Assembly (NCBI GenBank): GCA_964347345.1
Contig: CAYFYB010000039.1
Location: forward strand, 1-12,696
From: JAJISG01 sp964347345
GTDB lineage: Archaea > Thermoplasmatota > Thermoplasmata > RBG-16-68-12 > JAJISG01
Length of the DNA stretch: 12,696 bases
Direction of reading: 5' to 3'
A program made the translations under genes and the position numbers. This document shows, one piece after another, positions 1 to 6,894 of this stretch (within the stretch, counting starts at the first letter, position 1; every line of letters starts with the position of its first letter). Under the pieces are notes generated by a model. The model did not search any database and was not told where the DNA came from. It worked only from the letters and a program-made list of their open reading frames with translations.

Positions 1-121
1 GTGCGAAGCGGCCACGATGGCCGATGGCGATTAGGTCGTAGGCCTTCTTCGATGCAACGTCGAGGATTTGCTCCGTTGGATCCGCCTCGAGCACGAGCGC
101 CTCCGCTTCGACTCCCAACAT
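1..121 (-). pseudogene. C-terminal part of a universal stress protein (UspA domain), N-terminal half absent
   Basis: Reading leftward on the minus strand from an ATG at 121-119, the frame runs uninterrupted to the window edge for 40 residues. It gives the second half of a UspA domain: a GVEAEALVLEADP strand segment, a helix TEQILDVASKKA, then YDLIAIGHRGRFA, the usual D-L-I-x-x-G-x-x-G stretch that begins the ATP-binding loop. Upstream of residue 1 the same frame, and the other minus frames, show nothing like the N-terminal half of a Usp, which should hold an ILVATDGS-like strand about 90-100 residues earlier. The homology therefore starts abruptly near 118, where a plus-strand membrane protein gene begins. 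It could be a truncated relic, a recombination breakpoint or an assembly join. The C-terminus lies off the window, so the total length is unknown. Confidence 0.5.
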
Positions 122-539
122 GCCTCCGACGCAACCAACGGCTGAGCAGCTCCAGGAGGCCCTTCTCCCCGCAACCCTCGTGGCCCAGGGCCTCGACATC
201 TTCGTGGCCTTCCTGGTGGCCTTCCTCCTGTATCTGATCGTGATTGCCCTTCTCTCGGCCAGCCAAGAGTTTCGCCTGAAGATTGCCGTCGCCCTCTTCA
301 CACTGGGTCCAGCGGCGAATTTTGTGACCTTCGTGATGCTCTATCTGAGTGGTAACCTTCTCGTCCCGGCCTTTCAGGATAGTGGCAACTTCATCTTCCC
401 ACCGCTTGAGATTCAATACCGGGACATCCTCGGAGGGCTCCTCAAGTCGTCCCTTCAGACAATCGCCGCATTTCTATTCTGGAGGGTCTACCAGGCAGCC
501 CATTTCTCAGTGCGAGCAGGCACTGTACCTCCAAGGTGA
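120..539 (+). CDS. Small hypothetical integral membrane protein
   Basis: The 139-residue product has a short polar N-terminus and three or four hydrophobic segments: about residues 23-45 (DIFVAFLVAFLLYLIVIALL), 55-78 (IAVALFTLGPAANFVTFVMLYL), a weak one near 80-95, and 106-124 (LLKSSLQTIAAFLFW). I do not recognise a family. No clear ribosome site or TATA box precedes the ATG at 120, and the bases just upstream belong to a stress-protein remnant on the other strand, so the true start may be the GTG at 180 or another internal codon. The gene stops 121 bases before the convergent ABC permease gene ends. The +1-shifted frame that continues past the stop ends, at 600, in a zinc-ribbon-like CPDCGGTL, so the annotated C-terminus may itself reflect a frameshift. 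Coding status rests on the clean membrane-protein pattern only. Confidence 0.55.
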   Translation: MPPTQPTAEQLQEALLPATLVAQGLDIFVAFLVAFLLYLIVIALLSASQEFRLKIAVALFTLGPAANFVTFVMLYLSGNLLVPAFQDSGNFIFPPLEIQYRDILGGLLKSSLQTIAAFLFWRVYQAAHFSVRAGTVPPR

Positions 540-660
540 TCTGAGGTTCAGTCCTGGAGGGAAGGCCCCATGTCCTGATTGCGGGGGCACACTTCTCTGA
601 CCGTGCCTGAATGCCCATCTCAATCAGTCAAGGTCTTTGACAGCGACGCCAATGCGGGTC

Positions 661-2202
661 TCACATAGGCGCTGGTATCTCTAGGGAAAACCTTCTGGAA
701 GCCCTACCGACACCAATCAAGAAGATCCCACATAGGGTGAGGACATAGAGGACTGCGACCGAGATGGAGAGAATGCCGAGGCCGTTGCCGAGCGGTAGAA
801 TGGCCATGCCTAGAACGGGGAGAAATCCCAAAACGGCGGCCATCCCGGGGATCGCGAAGAGGAGCATCATCCTCAGCGTGAATCCACCTGATGGTATCCT
901 CCAAACCTGCAGCAGGACGACCATGGTGGAGGACCCTGAGATGAAGCCTGCTTCCGCCGCTAGGAAGCCCATAGCGTCGAAGCCGCTGCCCACGGCGAAC
1001 AACAGGAGGGTTCCGAGGACCACTATCACTCCGCCCACCGCCCAGAACGCCAGCAGGACACCCCGAAAGTAGGGACCTGTTCCCCTCTGGGAGACGAGGA
1101 GGACCCAGGTGTTCTCCCTCTCCGTCGTTATCCAGTTGATCCCCATTATGACGATGGCAATCAAGGACAGGTAAGTCATCGTGCCTACGGTAGCGGCAGC
1201 TGCCACCTCATCGCCGCTGGGGAACTGACTTCCGATAACAAGGAATACCACGACCAAGAGGAAGACTCCGAGGAGGCTTCCATCCCTTAGTAACCGCACT
1301 AGATGATACCTCGTCATGTAGCCGCCGAAGCTGCCCTCCGGTGACAGTTGAACTTTCGTGGTCAGCCTGCTGAGGCCTCTGATCATTCTCTCCTGCTGGA
1401 CGGGGGCCGTCTGGAAGGGGGAGGCCCCAAAGCCCACCATCATTGTTGGCCTGACTTGAGGGAAGAAGTATCCGCGGCTGACGTTCCAGTAGAAGGCCGC
1501 CAAGACAGCCGTGTAGGCCATCAGGATGATGGGCCAAGACGGGTCCAGAGGGAAGTCGAAGAGCAAGGAGAGGCCGAGACCAGCGAATGCCGTGGAGGGG
1601 AGGGGCAGGTTGGAGTATCGGATGGGGAAGGACGTCAGAAACTGGAGAGCGGGGAGGTTTAGCAGAAGCAGGAGAGCCGCTGGGAGGACGAGCCTGCGGC
1701 GTCCTCCAAGCATCACGAAGACCCCGAGGGACTGGGACAGAGCGGAGGCGAAGAGAATTAAGCCAAGATAGAGGAGGAAAAGCGCTAGAGCGGCGCTCCA
1801 AGTCACACGGAGCAGCACGACGGAGAAGAGCAGGAAGGGGAGTATGAAGAGTATGCTCATGGCTGACCAGGTAAAGAGCTGGAAGCCGAGGTCCCCGAGC
1901 ATGTAGGCCCTGGGGCGAAGGTTCGTAGGCATGAGGAAGTCGATCTCGCTCTGGTGGACCATCATCCCCCCTAGGAAGCTCAATATCATGACCAGGGAGA
2001 GGAATGCCGAAACCACTGCTGATGTGGTCTCAAGAAACTGGGCACCGGGTGTCACCTGAGAAATAATGAGGGCAAAGCCGAAGCCCGACGGAAGCATCAG
2101 GATGAAGAGGAGAACGATTCCAAGAAGGGCCTTCTTAGACTTCAGCACGGGACCAAAGAACTGCCTCACCTTGTAGCGGGAAATCAGGAGGGAGGTGGAC
2201 AT
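661..2202 (-). CDS. ABC-2-type exporter permease
   Basis: A 513-residue polytopic membrane protein, the membrane half of an ABC exporter whose ATPase is encoded immediately upstream. It shows two similar halves, each with several hydrophobic helices, separated by a soluble stretch near residues 255-300. The motif QSEIDFLMPTNLRPRAYML at about 84-102 matches the cytoplasmic coupling segment typical of ABC-2 exporters (EIDFL-LRPREYL type). The second half has a comparable TERENTWVLLVSQRGT segment. Its ATG at 2202-2200 shares one base with the ATPase stop codon (TGATG), which implies translational coupling and one transcript. The substrate cannot be read from the sequence; lipids, peptides or toxic compounds are all possible. 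The C-terminal end is a short charged tail, and the gene converges on the small membrane protein gene to its left. Confidence 0.88.
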   Translation of the reverse strand: MSTSLLISRYKVRQFFGPVLKSKKALLGIVLLFILMLPSGFGFALIISQVTPGAQFLETTSAVVSAFLSLVMILSFLGGMMVHQSEIDFLMPTNLRPRAYMLGDLGFQLFTWSAMSILFILPFLLFSVVLLRVTWSAALALFLLYLGLILFASALSQSLGVFVMLGGRRRLVLPAALLLLLNLPALQFLTSFPIRYSNLPLPSTAFAGLGLSLLFDFPLDPSWPIILMAYTAVLAAFYWNVSRGYFFPQVRPTMMVGFGASPFQTAPVQQERMIRGLSRLTTKVQLSPEGSFGGYMTRYHLVRLLRDGSLLGVFLLVVVFLVIGSQFPSGDEVAAAATVGTMTYLSLIAIVIMGINWITTERENTWVLLVSQRGTGPYFRGVLLAFWAVGGVIVVLGTLLLFAVGSGFDAMGFLAAEAGFISGSSTMVVLLQVWRIPSGGFTLRMMLLFAIPGMAAVLGFLPVLGMAILPLGNGLGILSISVAVLYVLTLCGIFLIGVGRASRRFSLEIPAPM

Positions 2203-2996
2203 CAGCCTCTCCTCCAGAGGCGGAGGCGCCTCCTGGGCTCGGCCTCCTCCTCCACGGGTTGAGTGGCCTCCTCCGTCAGTCTCAGGAACACGTCCTCGAG
2301 GGTGGCGCTCTCTCCCGCGTGGGCCTTCTCCCTCACCTCCGCCAGCGTTCCCGTTGCCACGCTCTTCCCTCGATGGATGATGGTCACCCTGTCGCAGAGC
2401 CTCTCGGTGGTGTCAAGCATATGGCTGGACACGAGGATGGAGGACCCCTCGGAGGCCATGTCCCGCAGCTCTTCCTTGATCCGGTGCTGGCCCGCGGGAT
2501 CGATACCCGTCAGAGGCTCGTCCAGCATCAGAAGCTTGGGCCTGTGAATGAGGGCGCAGGCCAGGGCCAGCTTCTGCTTCATTCCCCGAGAGAGGGTGAC
2601 TGTGAGGTCCTTCCTCCTCTCCACGAGATCAAGGGTCTTGAGAAGCTCCCGGGTCCTAGACCGTCTCTCCTCCGACCCCAAGTCCCGAACCCTGGCGACG
2701 TAGTTGAGGAACTCCTGCGGGGAGAGGTAGTCGGGCAAGGCCGGGTTTTCCGGCATGTAGCCTAGGTGAGCCTTGTAGGAGACGGGGTCGTCTGCAATGT
2801 TTTGGCCATCCACTAGCACGATTCCGCGATCGAACCGGAGCAGTCCGGCAACAACCTTGAGGGTGGTGGTCTTCCCGGCGCCGTTAGGACCTAGCAGGCC
2901 CAGCAGCTCGCCTCCCCTGACTTCTAGGTTCAGGCCTTGGACAGCGGGCCTGCCATCATAGGACTTCCAGAGGTCGCGAATCTCCAGAGTTGCCAT
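2202..2996 (-). CDS. ABC transporter ATP-binding protein
   Basis: A 264-residue cytoplasmic ATPase that powers the adjacent permease. All nucleotide-binding elements are visible: Walker A GPNGAGKT at 36-43, signature LSRGMKQKL at 135-143, Walker B LLMLDE at 155-160 followed by the D-loop GIDP, and the H-loop histidine 192 in SSHML. The Q-loop region reads GYMPENPAL near 79-87, without the usual glutamine; this GY-x-PE form is common among ABC-2-type ATPases. The last 25 residues or so are an acidic then strongly arginine-rich tail (RRRLRLWRRG), which is unusual and may interact with membrane or partner. The ATG at 2996 is preceded by a weak GGATGG. The gene is first in a two-gene operon and is transcribed away from the aminotransferase gene at 3222. 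Confidence 0.96.
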   Translation of the reverse strand: MATLEIRDLWKSYDGRPAVQGLNLEVRGGELLGLLGPNGAGKTTTLKVVAGLLRFDRGIVLVDGQNIADDPVSYKAHLGYMPENPALPDYLSPQEFLNYVARVRDLGSEERRSRTRELLKTLDLVERRKDLTVTLSRGMKQKLALACALIHRPKLLMLDEPLTGIDPAGQHRIKEELRDMASEGSSILVSSHMLDTTERLCDRVTIIHRGKSVATGTLAEVREKAHAGESATLEDVFLRLTEEATQPVEEEAEPRRRLRLWRRG

Positions 2997-3038
2997 CGAC
3001 GAACCATCCTAACTCGAGGAGAAGGGCTCTCCACTCGA

Positions 3039-3045
3039 TGTAAAC
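3039..3045 (-). promoter_or_regulatory. Possible TATA box for the ABC exporter operon
   Basis: On the minus strand this reads GTTTACA, centred about 46 bases upstream of the ATPase ATG. Using the usual archaeal spacing of about 26 bases, transcription would start near 3016, leaving a leader of about 20 bases that contains a weak GGATGG site. The match is modest, and a second AT-rich stretch at 3054-3061 is an alternative. Confidence 0.3.
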
Positions 3046-3160
3046 GTCAGGGGGATTAATGACTATCGGAGGACCCCCTTTCTGCCACTGTTCTCAGCTA
3101 CGCCTCAGGTTCAGGGCGGTGCGAGAGTTGGGCCCTAGAACGGTGAGAGTTGTCGGTATG

Positions 3161-3218
3161 AAACTTTTTATGAGGGCCGAGTTCTACATCAAGCGTCCTT
3201 CACTCCATAGGCGGTGAT
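3161..3218 (+). promoter_or_regulatory. TATA box and ribosome binding site of the aminotransferase operon
   Basis: AAACTTTTTATG at 3161-3172 looks like an archaeal BRE plus TATA box, and predicts a transcript start near 3193. The leader of roughly 29 bases ends in GCGGTGAT at 3211-3218, close to the archaeal consensus GGAGGTGAT, three bases before the ATG at 3222. This strong site supports that start codon. Confidence 0.6.
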
Positions 3219-3221
3219 GAC

Positions 3222-4574
3222 ATGCAGGCCCAAGATGTCCCGCGGAGGAGCTTCGCCAGGTCGATGGAAGTTCACAAGAGAGCCCTCGAGTTCCTACCTG
3301 GAGGAGTCAGTAGCAACGCTCGCATATGGCATCAGGAATGCTCTCTCGAACGACCCTGCACCATCTACATAGACTCTGCCTTCGGTTCCCAAATCAAGGA
3401 CGTTGACGGGAACGAATACATCGACTATCGCATGGGCTTCGGGCCAGTGATCTTGGGACACAGCCACCCTGCGGTACACGGGGCTGTCCACCGAGAGGAT
3501 GAGCACGGCCTGGTCTTTGCCTTGCCACACGAGCAGGAGATCCGCGTGGCCCAGCAGATCCGGGAGATGGTGCCGAGCGCCGAGGCTGTGCGGTTCGCGA
3601 ACTCCGGGACAGAAGCCACCATGACGGCCGTAAGAGTCGCTAGGGCCGTCACCGGACGGGAGAAGATCGTGAAGTTTGAAGGATGCTACCATGGCGCTCA
3701 TGACTACGTCCTGTTCTCCACAGATCCAGATTTCGACAGCGTTGGTCCGATGGAACATCCTGTTCCAGTGCCCAAGGGGACGGGCATTCCGAAGGCGTTG
3801 GCGGACCTGGTGGTCGTGCAGAGGTTCAACCAGCCTGCGCAGCTTCAGAGAACTATGGAACGCGAGGGCAATGACGTGGCCTGCGTCATCGTGGAACCCG
3901 TCATGGGCAATGCCTCCGTCATACCCCCGGAGGAGGGCTTCCTGCAGGTCCTCAGAAAGGTCTGCGACGACTACGGAGCCCTCCTCATCTTCGACGAGGT
4001 GAAAACGGGATTCCGTCTCGGACCGGGTGGTGCCCAGGAGCACTACAGCGTCGCCCCCGATATCACCACGCTCTCGAAATCCATGGGGAACGGGTACCCA
4101 GTGGCAGCCATCGTGGGAAAGTGGGAGGTGATGCGGCAAATCGGCCCCCACCGGGTGGTCCACGGCGGGACCTTCAGCGGGAATCGCATCAGTCTGACGG
4201 CAGCCGAGGCCACCCTGCGGTTCATGAGTGAGAACCTTGTCTTCGAGCATCTCCAGAGGTTTGGCACCGATCTCATGAGGGGTGTCGGTGACCTTCTCGA
4301 GGACAGGCGCTTGCCCCACGTCGTGCAGGGCCACCCTGCCATGTTCCAGTGGCTCGTTACGGATGAGCCCGTCAGGGAGTATCGCGACCTGGCACGTGTC
4401 GACTTCGAAGCTTTCAGACAGGTACAGATGGAGCTGCTCCACAGAGGGGTGATGCTGGATGAGGATGGGGAGGAGCCGATGTTCATCTGCTACAGTCATG
4501 ATAATGAGGACTTAGAGACGACGTTGGAAGCTTTTGATGGCGCACTTGGAGTGCTTGGAAGGAATCCTGCATGA
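3222..4574 (+). CDS. Class III PLP-dependent aminotransferase, glutamate-1-semialdehyde 2,1-aminomutase family
   Basis: A 450-residue cytosolic fold-type I PLP enzyme. Family motifs appear in order: PGGVSSNAR at 26-34, NSGTEATMTAVRVAR at 127-141 (phosphate binding), KFEGCYHG at 151-158, FDEVKTGFR at 257-265 with aspartate 258 contacting the PLP ring, the lysine 286 expected to form the Schiff base in TTLSKSMGNGYP, and GGTFSGN at 315-321. Length and order match glutamate-1-semialdehyde aminomutase (HemL), which makes 5-aminolevulinate for tetrapyrroles. The catalytic-lysine loop differs from the usual LGKIIGGGxP, however, and no other haem or cobamide gene is nearby. A related aminotransferase or aminomutase with another substrate is therefore about as likely as true HemL. 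A good TATA box and ribosome site precede it. Its stop overlaps the start of the AlkD-like gene (ATGA), so the two are co-translated. Confidence 0.93.
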   Translation: MQAQDVPRRSFARSMEVHKRALEFLPGGVSSNARIWHQECSLERPCTIYIDSAFGSQIKDVDGNEYIDYRMGFGPVILGHSHPAVHGAVHREDEHGLVFALPHEQEIRVAQQIREMVPSAEAVRFANSGTEATMTAVRVARAVTGREKIVKFEGCYHGAHDYVLFSTDPDFDSVGPMEHPVPVPKGTGIPKALADLVVVQRFNQPAQLQRTMEREGNDVACVIVEPVMGNASVIPPEEGFLQVLRKVCDDYGALLIFDEVKTGFRLGPGGAQEHYSVAPDITTLSKSMGNGYPVAAIVGKWEVMRQIGPHRVVHGGTFSGNRISLTAAEATLRFMSENLVFEHLQRFGTDLMRGVGDLLEDRRLPHVVQGHPAMFQWLVTDEPVREYRDLARVDFEAFRQVQMELLHRGVMLDEDGEEPMFICYSHDNEDLETTLEAFDGALGVLGRNPA

Positions 4575-5278
4575 AAAAGTCGGCTTTGGGGATGATGAGT
4601 ATGGACTATGAGGATGTTGTTCGGGAATTGGAGTCACTTTCGGATCCTGAGGCGGTGAAAGGCATGGCCCGCTATGCCATCGCCACCGAGAGGGCCTATG
4701 GCGTTTCAATCCCCAACCTGAGGAGAATCGCCAAGACAATAGGGATCAACCACGATTTAGCCCAGCAGCTCTGGTCTACGGAAACCCGTGAGACGAGAAT
4801 ATTGGCGAGCATGGTGGACGACCCGGCAGAGGTAAGCGAAGGACAGATGGAGAGGTGGGTCCGGGACTTTGACTCCTGGGAGGTCTGCGACCAGTGCTGC
4901 AGTAACCTTTTCGACAAGACGAAGTTCGCCTACGGCAAGGCAGTCGAGTGGAGCGCCCGGAAGGAGGAGTTCGTGAAGAGGGCCGGATTCGTCCTTATGG
5001 CTGCCCTGGCGGTCCACGATAAGGCTGCCGGGAACGAGGAGTTCACCAGGTTTCTCCCCATCATAAGGAGAGAGGCTTCCGACAGCAGGAACTTCGTCAA
5101 AAAGGCCGTCAACTGGGCACTGAGGCAGATTGGTAAACGCAACGCCGTACTTAATCTGAGGGCGATTGAAACCGCTGAGAAGATCCAGGCTCTGGAGTTA
5201 ACGAGCGCTAAGTGGATCGCCTCTGATGCTCTTCGAGAGCTGAGGGGCGACGCGGTTCAGAGGAGGCTTGGGCGATAG
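4571..5278 (+). CDS. DNA alkylation repair protein, AlkD-like HEAT-repeat DNA glycosylase
   Basis: A 235-residue, nearly all-helical protein of the AlkD family (DNA alkylation repair, PF08713 type), which removes bulky or cationic alkylated bases such as N3-methyladenine and N7-methylguanine without base flipping. Recognisable blocks are RYAIATERAYGVSIPNLRRIAK at 34-55, ETRILASMVDDP at 74-85, the core FDSWEVCDQCCSNLF at 100-114, FVKRAGFVLMAALA at 134-147 and SRNFVKKAVNWALRQIGKRN at 172-191. Tryptophan 103, aspartate 107, arginine 137 and tryptophan 182 are the likely equivalents of the AlkD active-site residues; this mapping is by motif only. The ATG at 4571 overlaps the preceding stop by four bases and has GGAAGGA upstream. 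The ATG at 4601 (MDYEDVV) is a plausible alternative start nearer the usual family N-terminus. Confidence 0.92.
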   Translation: MKKSALGMMSMDYEDVVRELESLSDPEAVKGMARYAIATERAYGVSIPNLRRIAKTIGINHDLAQQLWSTETRETRILASMVDDPAEVSEGQMERWVRDFDSWEVCDQCCSNLFDKTKFAYGKAVEWSARKEEFVKRAGFVLMAALAVHDKAAGNEEFTRFLPIIRREASDSRNFVKKAVNWALRQIGKRNAVLNLRAIETAEKIQALELTSAKWIASDALRELRGDAVQRRLGR

Positions 5279-5330
5279 GTGAGCCAGCATTACGAGAACC
5301 AGACTCACCCGACTGCTAGCGGAAACAACG

Positions 5331-5339
5331 TAATATATC
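5331..5339 (+). promoter_or_regulatory. TATA box for a leaderless transcript
   Basis: TAATATATC is preceded by GGAAACAACG, a BRE-like purine-rich stretch. Its centre near 5335 lies 26 bases before the GTG at 5361, the archaeal distance to a transcription start, so the mRNA probably begins at or next to the start codon. No ribosome site is seen, as expected for a leaderless message. Confidence 0.65.
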
Positions 5340-5360
5340 CTCGACCTGCTCCTCTGCTAT

Positions 5361-5891
5361 GTGAGTCCCCCCCTCAGGGACGACGGAACTCAGCGAGACT
5401 CGCTAGGGTCGCTGAAAAGGAGGCCGAGCAGACTACTCCGGTTAGCGTACAGGTTGCCCGCGTATGCATATCGTCTGCGGTTGGGACAACTCCTAGGTTA
5501 CCGGTTTCTCCTGCTGACTCACAAGGGCCGCAGGACAGGTAGGATTCACCAGACGGTTCTGGAGGTAGTTCGGTACGATGAGACCACACGAGAAAGTGTG
5601 GTCGCTTCCGCCTACGGCAAATACGCGGACTGGTACCGCAACATCAAGCGCAGACCGGCATTAGAAATTCAAACGGGACGATGGCACTATGCCCCTTCCC
5701 AGCGTTTTCTCACCCCTGAAGAGGTATATGCGGAATTCATCGATTACGAGCGTCGCCATCCCTTGGCCATCCGCATCCTGCCCAAGCTCGTTGGCCTGAT
5801 ATACGATGGCTCCGAGCCACGCCGCAGGGCACTGACTTCCCATCTTCGCATGGTCTCCTTCCGTCCCAAGGAGTCATCAGAGCCAGAGTGA
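5361..5891 (+). CDS. Nitroreductase/F420-type deazaflavin-dependent oxidoreductase family protein
   Basis: A 176-residue protein of the Ddn/DUF385 split-barrel family, which typically uses reduced F420 (sometimes FMN) to reduce quinones, nitro compounds or unsaturated substrates. The diagnostic strands are YRFLLLTHKGRRTGRIHQTV at 47-66 and VASAYGKYADWYRNIKRRP at 81-99, equivalent to the S-x-G-G-x3-xP-x-W-x-x-N block of the family, followed by LEIQTGRWHYAPSQRFLTPEE. The N-terminal 45 residues are very arginine-rich and amphipathic, which could mean membrane association. The GTG start is chosen because a TATA box sits exactly 26 bases upstream. The gene stands alone, 82 bases after the AlkD-like gene, and converges on a broken methyltransferase gene 32 bases away. 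The substrate is unknown. Confidence 0.88.
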   Translation: MSPPLRDDGTQRDSLGSLKRRPSRLLRLAYRLPAYAYRLRLGQLLGYRFLLLTHKGRRTGRIHQTVLEVVRYDETTRESVVASAYGKYADWYRNIKRRPALEIQTGRWHYAPSQRFLTPEEVYAEFIDYERRHPLAIRILPKLVGLIYDGSEPRRRALTSHLRMVSFRPKESSEPE

Positions 5892-5923
5892 GTCGTCCGA
5901 GTCGCGATAGGCCACTGATCGTC

Positions 5924-6506
5924 TCACAATCGCGTGATGGGGGAGAGCCAAGCTCGTCCCCCCTCGGCATGGATGTTGGTCTCGAATCGGGCCTCCCGGA
6001 TGTAGTTGACCTCCCACCCTTCGTCAAAGGTCTCAAGGATCTCGCCCTGAGTCACCCGCCTGGGTCCACCCCATTCTGCGGGCTCCTTTTCGCTGAAGCA
6101 GAGCATAAAGTAGGTTCCTAGTGGACGGATGGCCTTCGAGAGACTCCGCGCGAATAGAGGACGCTCGTCATCCGAGAATGCATGGAAAAGACCTGAGTCT
6201 GTCACGGCATCAAACCGCCTTCCCAGGGCCTCAAGGTTGAGCGCATTGCCCACCAAGAAGACCAACTTCACACCCGTTTTGCTCGCACTTCCGTTTGGCC
6301 CTCTGAATCGCCCTGGGAGAACCGTCAAGGCCCCATACTTCATGTCCCTTCGCTGCCAAGTACAGGGCATTCTCTCCGGTACCACACCCGACGTCTGGGA
6401 CGCGGCCTCGGATCTCTCCAGCCTGGGCAAAGCGGACTACCTCCCTCTGAGGACGCTCGATGTCCCAGGGGGGCGTCCCTACATATGCGGGGTCAAGGAT
6501 TTCCAA
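5924..6506 (-). pseudogene. SAM-dependent class I methyltransferase, interrupted by a single-base frameshift
   Basis: Two overlapping minus-strand frames join into one methyltransferase. The first runs from the TTG at 6506 and carries TPPWDIERPQ at 11-20 and the SAM-binding motif I DVGCGTGENALYLA at 38-51, then HEVWGLDGSP and AIQRAKRK. There it goes out of frame and would stop at 6231. The other frame continues with SKTGVKLVFLVGNALNLEAL, the motif DAVTDSGLFHAFSD, then FMLCFS and ARFETNIHAEGGRAWL. Removing one base near 6287 restores a continuous protein of about 193 residues, the usual size for this TPMT-like family, and the span of 583 bases is exactly 194 codons plus one base. GGAGG at 6521-6517 supports the TTG. 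Motif I has a proline (RVPDVG) where a leucine is usual. It is either a recent pseudogene or a sequencing error. Confidence 0.85.
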
Positions 6507-6542
6507 AGATCAGGGTCCTCCGGCTACAACTACCTGTTGAGA

Positions 6543-6551
6543 CTTTTAAAG
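6543..6551 (-). promoter_or_regulatory. TATA box for the methyltransferase gene
   Basis: On the minus strand this reads CTTTAAAAG, centred about 41 bases upstream of the TTG at 6506. It predicts a start of transcription near 6521 and a leader of about 15 bases that includes the GGAGG at 6521-6517. Confidence 0.45.
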
Positions 6552-6559
6552 TCCGCGCT

Positions 6560-6742
6560 TCAATCGCCCTTCGCTTGCCTGGCGCCCCCCAGCACGACTA
6601 TGGTCGCTCCGGCCCCTCCTCCCAGGATGGGAAGCATCTGCCCGAGGTATGGGGTGTCGTTCAGCACGACGGCCGCGGCAAAGATGACCGATGCCCAGAT
6701 GATGGAAACAGCAACGATAGATAGGTCCAACCTGCTCCACAT
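6560..6742 (-). CDS. Small two-helix membrane protein of unknown function
   Basis: A 60-residue protein with two hydrophobic helices: residues 5-27 (LDLSIVAVSIIWASVIFAAAVVL) and about 36-53 (MLPILGGGAGATIVVLGG, glycine-rich), linked by the loop NDTPYLGQ and ending in a short basic tail. I do not know its function. The ATG at 6742 is supported by a TATA-like CTTATACC centred 26 bases upstream and by GGGAGA five bases before the start, so it may be leaderless or nearly so. The broken methyltransferase gene follows 53 bases downstream on the same strand, apparently with its own promoter. The clean two-helix layout and good promoter make this more than a chance frame. Confidence 0.65.
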   Translation of the reverse strand: MWSRLDLSIVAVSIIWASVIFAAAVVLNDTPYLGQMLPILGGGAGATIVVLGGARQAKGD

Positions 6743-6764
6743 GGGTTCTCCCGAGGGACGACCA

Positions 6765-6772
6765 GGTATAAG
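6765..6772 (-). promoter_or_regulatory. TATA box for the small membrane protein gene
   Basis: On the minus strand this reads CTTATACC, centred about 26 bases before the ATG at 6742, so transcription should begin at or very near the start codon. Confidence 0.5.
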
Positions 6773-6854
6773 ACTACGTCGAAATGTTGTGTTTGGAGTT
6801 CAACAGAAACAATCATTTCACCCACCGAGGTCTCCCTTGGCCCGCATCCGGAAG

Positions 6855-6889
6855 CGTTATGTGTACACACCATTGTGGTGCCACGGTGA
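6855..6889 (+). promoter_or_regulatory. Possible TATA box and ribosome site for the 98-residue gene
   Basis: CGTTATGT at 6855-6862 is a weak TATA-like element predicting a transcript start near 6885. GGTGA at 6885-6889 lies five bases before the ATG at 6895 and supports that start over upstream codons in the same frame. Confidence 0.35.
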
Positions 6890-6894
6890 CGAGG

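Noticed and set aside
1208..1801. Minus-strand frame of 197 codons inside the permease gene
   Set aside because: It overlaps the permease in another frame; the product is arginine/proline-rich with no domain.
3294..4499. Long open frame of 401 codons on the minus strand, opposite the aminotransferase
   Set aside because: The plus strand carries an unmistakable PLP enzyme with all motifs and a strong ribosome site. The opposite frame has no motif and is a codon-bias shadow.
6784..6894. A 37-codon upstream extension of the 98-residue gene
   Set aside because: The stretch is low in protein-like character and covers the likely promoter. GGTGA precedes the ATG at 6895.
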